Source: Actinostola sp. cb2023
Taxonomy: Eukaryota; Cnidaria; Anthozoa; Actiniaria; Actinostolidae
Direction of reading: 5' to 3'
Length of the DNA stretch: 64,000 bases
Assembly: GCA_033675265.1 (NCBI GenBank)
Contig: JAUJYZ010000504.1
Coordinates: 684,128 to 748,127, forward strand
Numbering within the stretch: the first letter of the stretch is position 1; each line of letters starts with the position of its first letter. The notes beneath the pieces were generated by a model. That model was not told where the DNA came from, did no database searches, and saw only the letters and a list, made by a program, of their open reading frames with translations. This document shows, piece after piece, positions 60,455-64,000 of the stretch. The position numbers were made by a program, and so were the translations under genes.

Positions 60455-61340
60455 GATTTATAATAATAATAATAATCATCATCATCCGATCATCATCATC
60501 ATCATTATTATTGTTATCGTTATTATTATTATTATATTGTGGTTACTATTATTATTGTCATTATTATCATCATCATCATCATCATCATCATCCGATCATC
60601 ATCATCATCATTATTATTGTTATCGTTATTATTATTATTATATTGTGGTTACTATTATTATTGTCATTATTATCATCATCATCATCATCATCATCATCCG
60701 ATCATCATCATCATCATTATTATTGTTATCGTTATTATTATTATTATATTGTGGTTACTATTATTATTGTCATTATTATCATCATCATCATCATCATCCG
60801 ATCATCATCATCATCATTATTATTGTTATCGTTATTATTATTATTATATTGTGGTTACTATTATTGTCATTATTATCATCATCATCATCATCATCATCAT
60901 CCGATCATCATCATCATCATTATTATTGTTATCGTTATTATTATTATTATATTGTGGTTACTATTATTATTGTCATTATTATCATCATCATCATCATCAT
61001 CATCATCCGATCATCATCATCATCATTATTATTGTTATCGTTATTATTATTATTATTATCATGTGGTTCATATTATTATTGTCATTATTATCATCATCAT
61101 CATATTATCATCATCATCCGATCATCATCATCATCATTATTATTGTTATCGTTATTATTATTATTATATTGTGGTTACTATTATTATTGTCATTATTATC
61201 ATCATCATCATCATCATCATCATCCGATCATCATCATCATCATTATTATTATTATCGTTATTATTATTATTATTGTCCTTATTATCATCATCATCATTGG
61301 TATTATTACAATCATCATCATCAACATTATTATTATTATG
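60455..61340. repeat. Compound ATT/ATC satellite with ~107-bp higher-order unit
   Basis: The unit 'gttatcgttattattatt' - 'attgtggttactattatt' - (atc)n - 'atccgatcatcatc' repeats about 8 times, with (atc)n length varying. Long Ile/Ser/His-rich frames here are artefacts. Confidence 0.95.
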
Positions 61341-62255
61341 TTATCATTATCATTGTTATTATTATTAATCATTATTATGTTATTATTTTAATCATCACCA
61401 TTGGTATTATTATATATATCATGAATAATAATCATCATCATCACTATAATTGTTATCATTAATAATAACTAGACGCTTTACTTACTGATATGTATAGCCT
61501 ATTTGAACTAAATATAGATATCTTAGTGCGATTAAAACGGTGCTTGGTTGCGCGTTGCGTGACTCGGTAGAATAATTATGCTTTCCAGTACCATTTAACG
61601 ATTTTACAAACTCAGCTCAGCGAATCATGAATGACTTGACATAGTTTATTTGGTACCATAAAGCATTACAATGATATTATTATTATTATAATAAATATAT
61701 CCATACAAATACAAATATCGTATACATAAACTAGACATCACAGAATGATTAAAGGGGGACTAGTACGTAAATCGTTCAAAATTTGATTTAGCTGAAACTT
61801 CACTGAAATAATCTCAACGGACCCATACAATCACTGGTAAATTTGTTTCTCAAAAATTCCAATGGGAAGTAATACATTTTTATGAATCTTTAGAAGTGTC
61901 AGTGACGTCACTTACTCAACCCAAACTCAGTTCCATACATTTCTTTGTATTTTGTGATCAAAATATCTGAACGGTTTGTTTAGATAACAGCTCTGCACTG
62001 AAGAAAACTGGTCAGACAATCAATGATCCTAAGCACAAATAATGTAAGAAAACTCCTTCACACAAACGTTTAGCTTCATAGAAATAAAATAATTCAAGAC
62101 ATTAAACATGAAGAAATGTACGGAGCGAAGCCATGTTGATTGTTTGGGTTGAGTACTCGTGACGTTTAATGTAAATATGGATTTATCTCGGCTCGGTGTA
62201 AAAACCTCACAACCGACTGACGTAATTGCTTTTAATTTTCTCTTCACTGCGTGTA
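61341..62255. other. AT-rich sequence, no gene seen
   Basis: Trailing ATT/ATC microsatellite to about 61465, then unique sequence without supported frames. Confidence 0.4.
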
Positions 62256-62542
62256 GAGTGCAAACCATATGTCCGTGAAACAGTACTAACTAATTAGTAC
62301 TAAATAGCACTAATGAAAACAATAGAAGAGTGCAATTTAGAAAAGCGTGAAATAGTACTAACTTTAAATAGTACTAAATAGTGATATTTCTATTGTTTTC
62401 TATTGTTTCATTAGTGCTATTTAGTACTAATTAGTTATTTAGTTTTCAAGCTTTTCTAATTTGCACTCAAAACAATAGAGATAACACTATTTAGTACTAT
62501 TTAGTAATAGTACTATTTCACGGACATATATGGTTTGCACTC
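62256..62542. mobile_element. 287-bp Tc1/mariner-type MITE
   Basis: Ends gagtgcaaaccatatgtccg and cggacatatatggtttgcactc (complementary), TA on both sides (62254-62255, 62543-62544), and multiple internal 'tagtactaaatagt' palindromes, so most of the element can fold. Confidence 0.88.
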
Positions 62543-62994
62543 TAACAACTCACTTCGTTCTAAGTAAGTTCCGTAAGGATCTCTAAACCCTTTGCAGTAC
62601 TAGTACTGGATTGATAAATCCATATCTCTATGAATTATTGTGGTTATTTTGAAAACAAGACAACATAACCTTCCAAGAGATCGACTGTGCGATGTCTCGT
62701 GATGATAAGCCTTCGGTGATTATCTTGAGCGCATGCGCTGTAGATTCCAGTTGGCGATTTGAGGTCAAAGAAGACGAACAGACGAACGGCCTGCATTTTA
62801 CAGGAAGCCCGACTAATATTATTATTATTATTATTATTATTACATTTGAGATTAGAGTAGAGTTCAGAGATCAGTTCAGTTAATGGTTCAGCCTGTAACT
62901 GCCTGACCTGGACTAGTAACCTAGCCTTGCTGCCTTTAGTTCCTGTCTCATCATCTCGTCATATGAAAAAGTTCGAGATTTTCAGACTTAATTA

Positions 62995-63080
62995 ATAATA
63001 ATAAATAATAATAATAATAATCAAAAATTTATATAGCGCCATTTCCTTATAGCCCAATGGCGCTTTACAATGAGTAATTG
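62995..63080. repeat. (TAA)n plus 'tatatagcgcc...ggcgctttaca' dispersed motif
   Basis: An ATAATA microsatellite leads into 'aatttatatagcgcc' and 'aatggcgctttacaatgag', an end motif of dispersed repeats in many invertebrate genomes as I recall. Boundaries not determined. Confidence 0.5.
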
Positions 63081-63409
63081 GACTTATACCAACCGTGATC
63101 CCGCGTGATCACGTTCTACGCATGCACGGTAACTACACATCCGGCCGATCGTTCCAATGCAGCTGATTGAAACATTTGGTTGTACAAAATTCGTCAGAAT
63201 ATATTATTTCAATTATTGGCGGAACAGTGATCAGTTTGGAAGTCATCTGAAAGTGATGAAGAATTCATTAATATGAACCATTAGGTTGGTTTATCTACTT
63301 AACCTCCATACAGCAGCTGCCTAAAGCCGTTTCCGTTCCACGATGCACAAAATCAGTCTTACATCTCAGCAATTGAAGGAAGAGAGGAGTGATCCTCATA
63401 ATGTTGCTT

Positions 63410-63622
63410 CTATGTTCTTTCAATGCGTTCTCGTTCCGCATTATCAGCTTGGTCAGTCAACCTTCGCTTCTGCTTCTTGTAGCGTTCTTGGATTATCTGT
63501 TCCTCGGGTATTTGAATTGTCTCGAGTCTCTTTCTTATACAGAAGTTGAAAAACCTGTAATAGGCGACAGAAAAGAGTCCCACGGACGTTAGAATGGCTG
63601 CTATTACCATGACTTCTATCAT
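63410..63622 (-). CDS. Possible small single-pass membrane protein, 70 residues
   Basis: CACCATGA start; MIEVMVIAAILTSVGLFSVA forms a membrane helix followed by aromatic/basic YYRFFNFCIRKR and a highly charged, likely helical tail (EEQIIQERYKKQKRRL). An upstream donor CTTG|GTATGT at 63734-63735 on the same strand suggests a spliced 5' UTR. No family recognised. It could be one exon of a longer protein, and an internal 'ttacag|g' looks like an acceptor. Confidence 0.4.
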   Translation of the reverse strand: MIEVMVIAAILTSVGLFSVAYYRFFNFCIRKRLETIQIPEEQIIQERYKKQKRRLTDQADNAERERIERT

Positions 63623-63739
63623 GGTGACTTTAGTGTAACTTTACCCAAGTCACAATCGCTGTTATCGATCTTCGTTGACTCGAAGTTTCAAGTTATTAAA
63701 CGTTAATCTTTCCAGTGGATAAAGAAGTACATACCAAGT

Positions 63740-64000
63740 ATTTCCTTGTACTCTTTTCCTGCAAACTTTTTGCACGTTCACAGAGCCGTTGTTAATCTAT
63801 CTTCAGTCTTTCTAATAACACTACAACTTTGACTGACATTCAGCACTGACTTGTATTCCAATTCAAATGCGAAGGAATGTTTCTCTGCTCATTAATATTC
63901 TAGCATGCATGGTCTGGTGGCTTCCATTCGATAGCATGCAGCTTTTGTGTTAGTTTTGTAAAGGCATTGTATTTAAACATTTATAAGAATTGACTGAGCT
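63740..64000. other. Window end, possible 5' exon of the small membrane protein gene
   Basis: Minus-strand sequence just right of the donor at 63735 could be an untranslated exon. Otherwise nothing is recognised. Confidence 0.2.

Noticed and set aside
60421..61462. Three plus-strand frames of about 280-315 residues
   Set aside because: Compound ATT/ATC satellite; extreme composition (Ile, Ser, His, Tyr).
1..64000. tRNA or rRNA genes
   Set aside because: No cloverleaf-like segment with A and B boxes or conserved rRNA stretch was noticed on either strand by eye.

Overview
This is animal nuclear DNA. It holds spliced metazoan genes with GT-AG introns whose phases match from exon to exon: an insulin-receptor-like tyrosine kinase, a secreted Frizzled-CRD plus kringle protein, a cytochrome-b5 front-end fatty acid desaturase, and a small single-pass membrane protein. 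They sit in AT-rich DNA crowded with short inverted-repeat transposons and minisatellites. Several dispersed repeats (the element near 7.44-7.65 kb, the 'ctggccccggttg' element at 35.55 kb, the 'tagcctgcgaatacag' hairpins) resemble repeats I remember from anthozoan genomes. A cnidarian, probably a coral or anemone, is my best guess; a sponge or other early-branching marine invertebrate is not excluded.

Layout. 1-5162 (+): 3' half of an insulin-receptor-type kinase gene in seven exons; one intron carries tandem copies of part of its own exon, and others carry foldback elements and a 32-bp minisatellite. 8027-10354 (-): two coding exons of a single-pass membrane protein. 10.4-26.5 kb: no gene I can support; minisatellites of 41, 59 and 141 bp and several small inverted-repeat elements. 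26517-34056 (-): seven-exon gene for a secreted Frizzled-CRD/kringle protein. 34.06-37.29 kb: intergenic cluster of inverted-repeat elements. 37287-45894 (-): complete 15-exon desaturase gene (451 residues), with 11-, 54- and 20-bp minisatellites in its introns. 45895-46446: probable divergent promoter facing a candidate plus-strand first exon. 47.2-55.4 kb: 22-bp minisatellite with a 527-bp transposon inside it, a 356-bp near-palindrome, and a 3.8-kb array repeating a short conserved open frame about 12 times. 55921-59938: a composite element. Inverted repeats of about 220 bp enclose a Tc1/mariner DD34E transposase (+) and, as extra cargo, a broken HUH-endonuclease/SF3-helicase Rep gene (-) of the kind found in circular single-stranded DNA viruses; an array of 10-bp direct repeats with inverted copies lies between them. 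60.4-61.4 kb: compound ATT/ATC satellite. 63410-63622 (-): a possible small single-pass membrane protein.

The receptor, the secreted CRD/kringle protein and the desaturase have no evident shared pathway. The most unusual object is the Rep-carrying Tc1-like element. Second is the secreted protein, whose CRD-kringle order is that of the ROR receptor ectodomain but which ends in a basic Gln/Thr-rich tail with no membrane segment or kinase. Exon structures were read by eye from splice consensus, phase and protein families; no alignment or database search was run.
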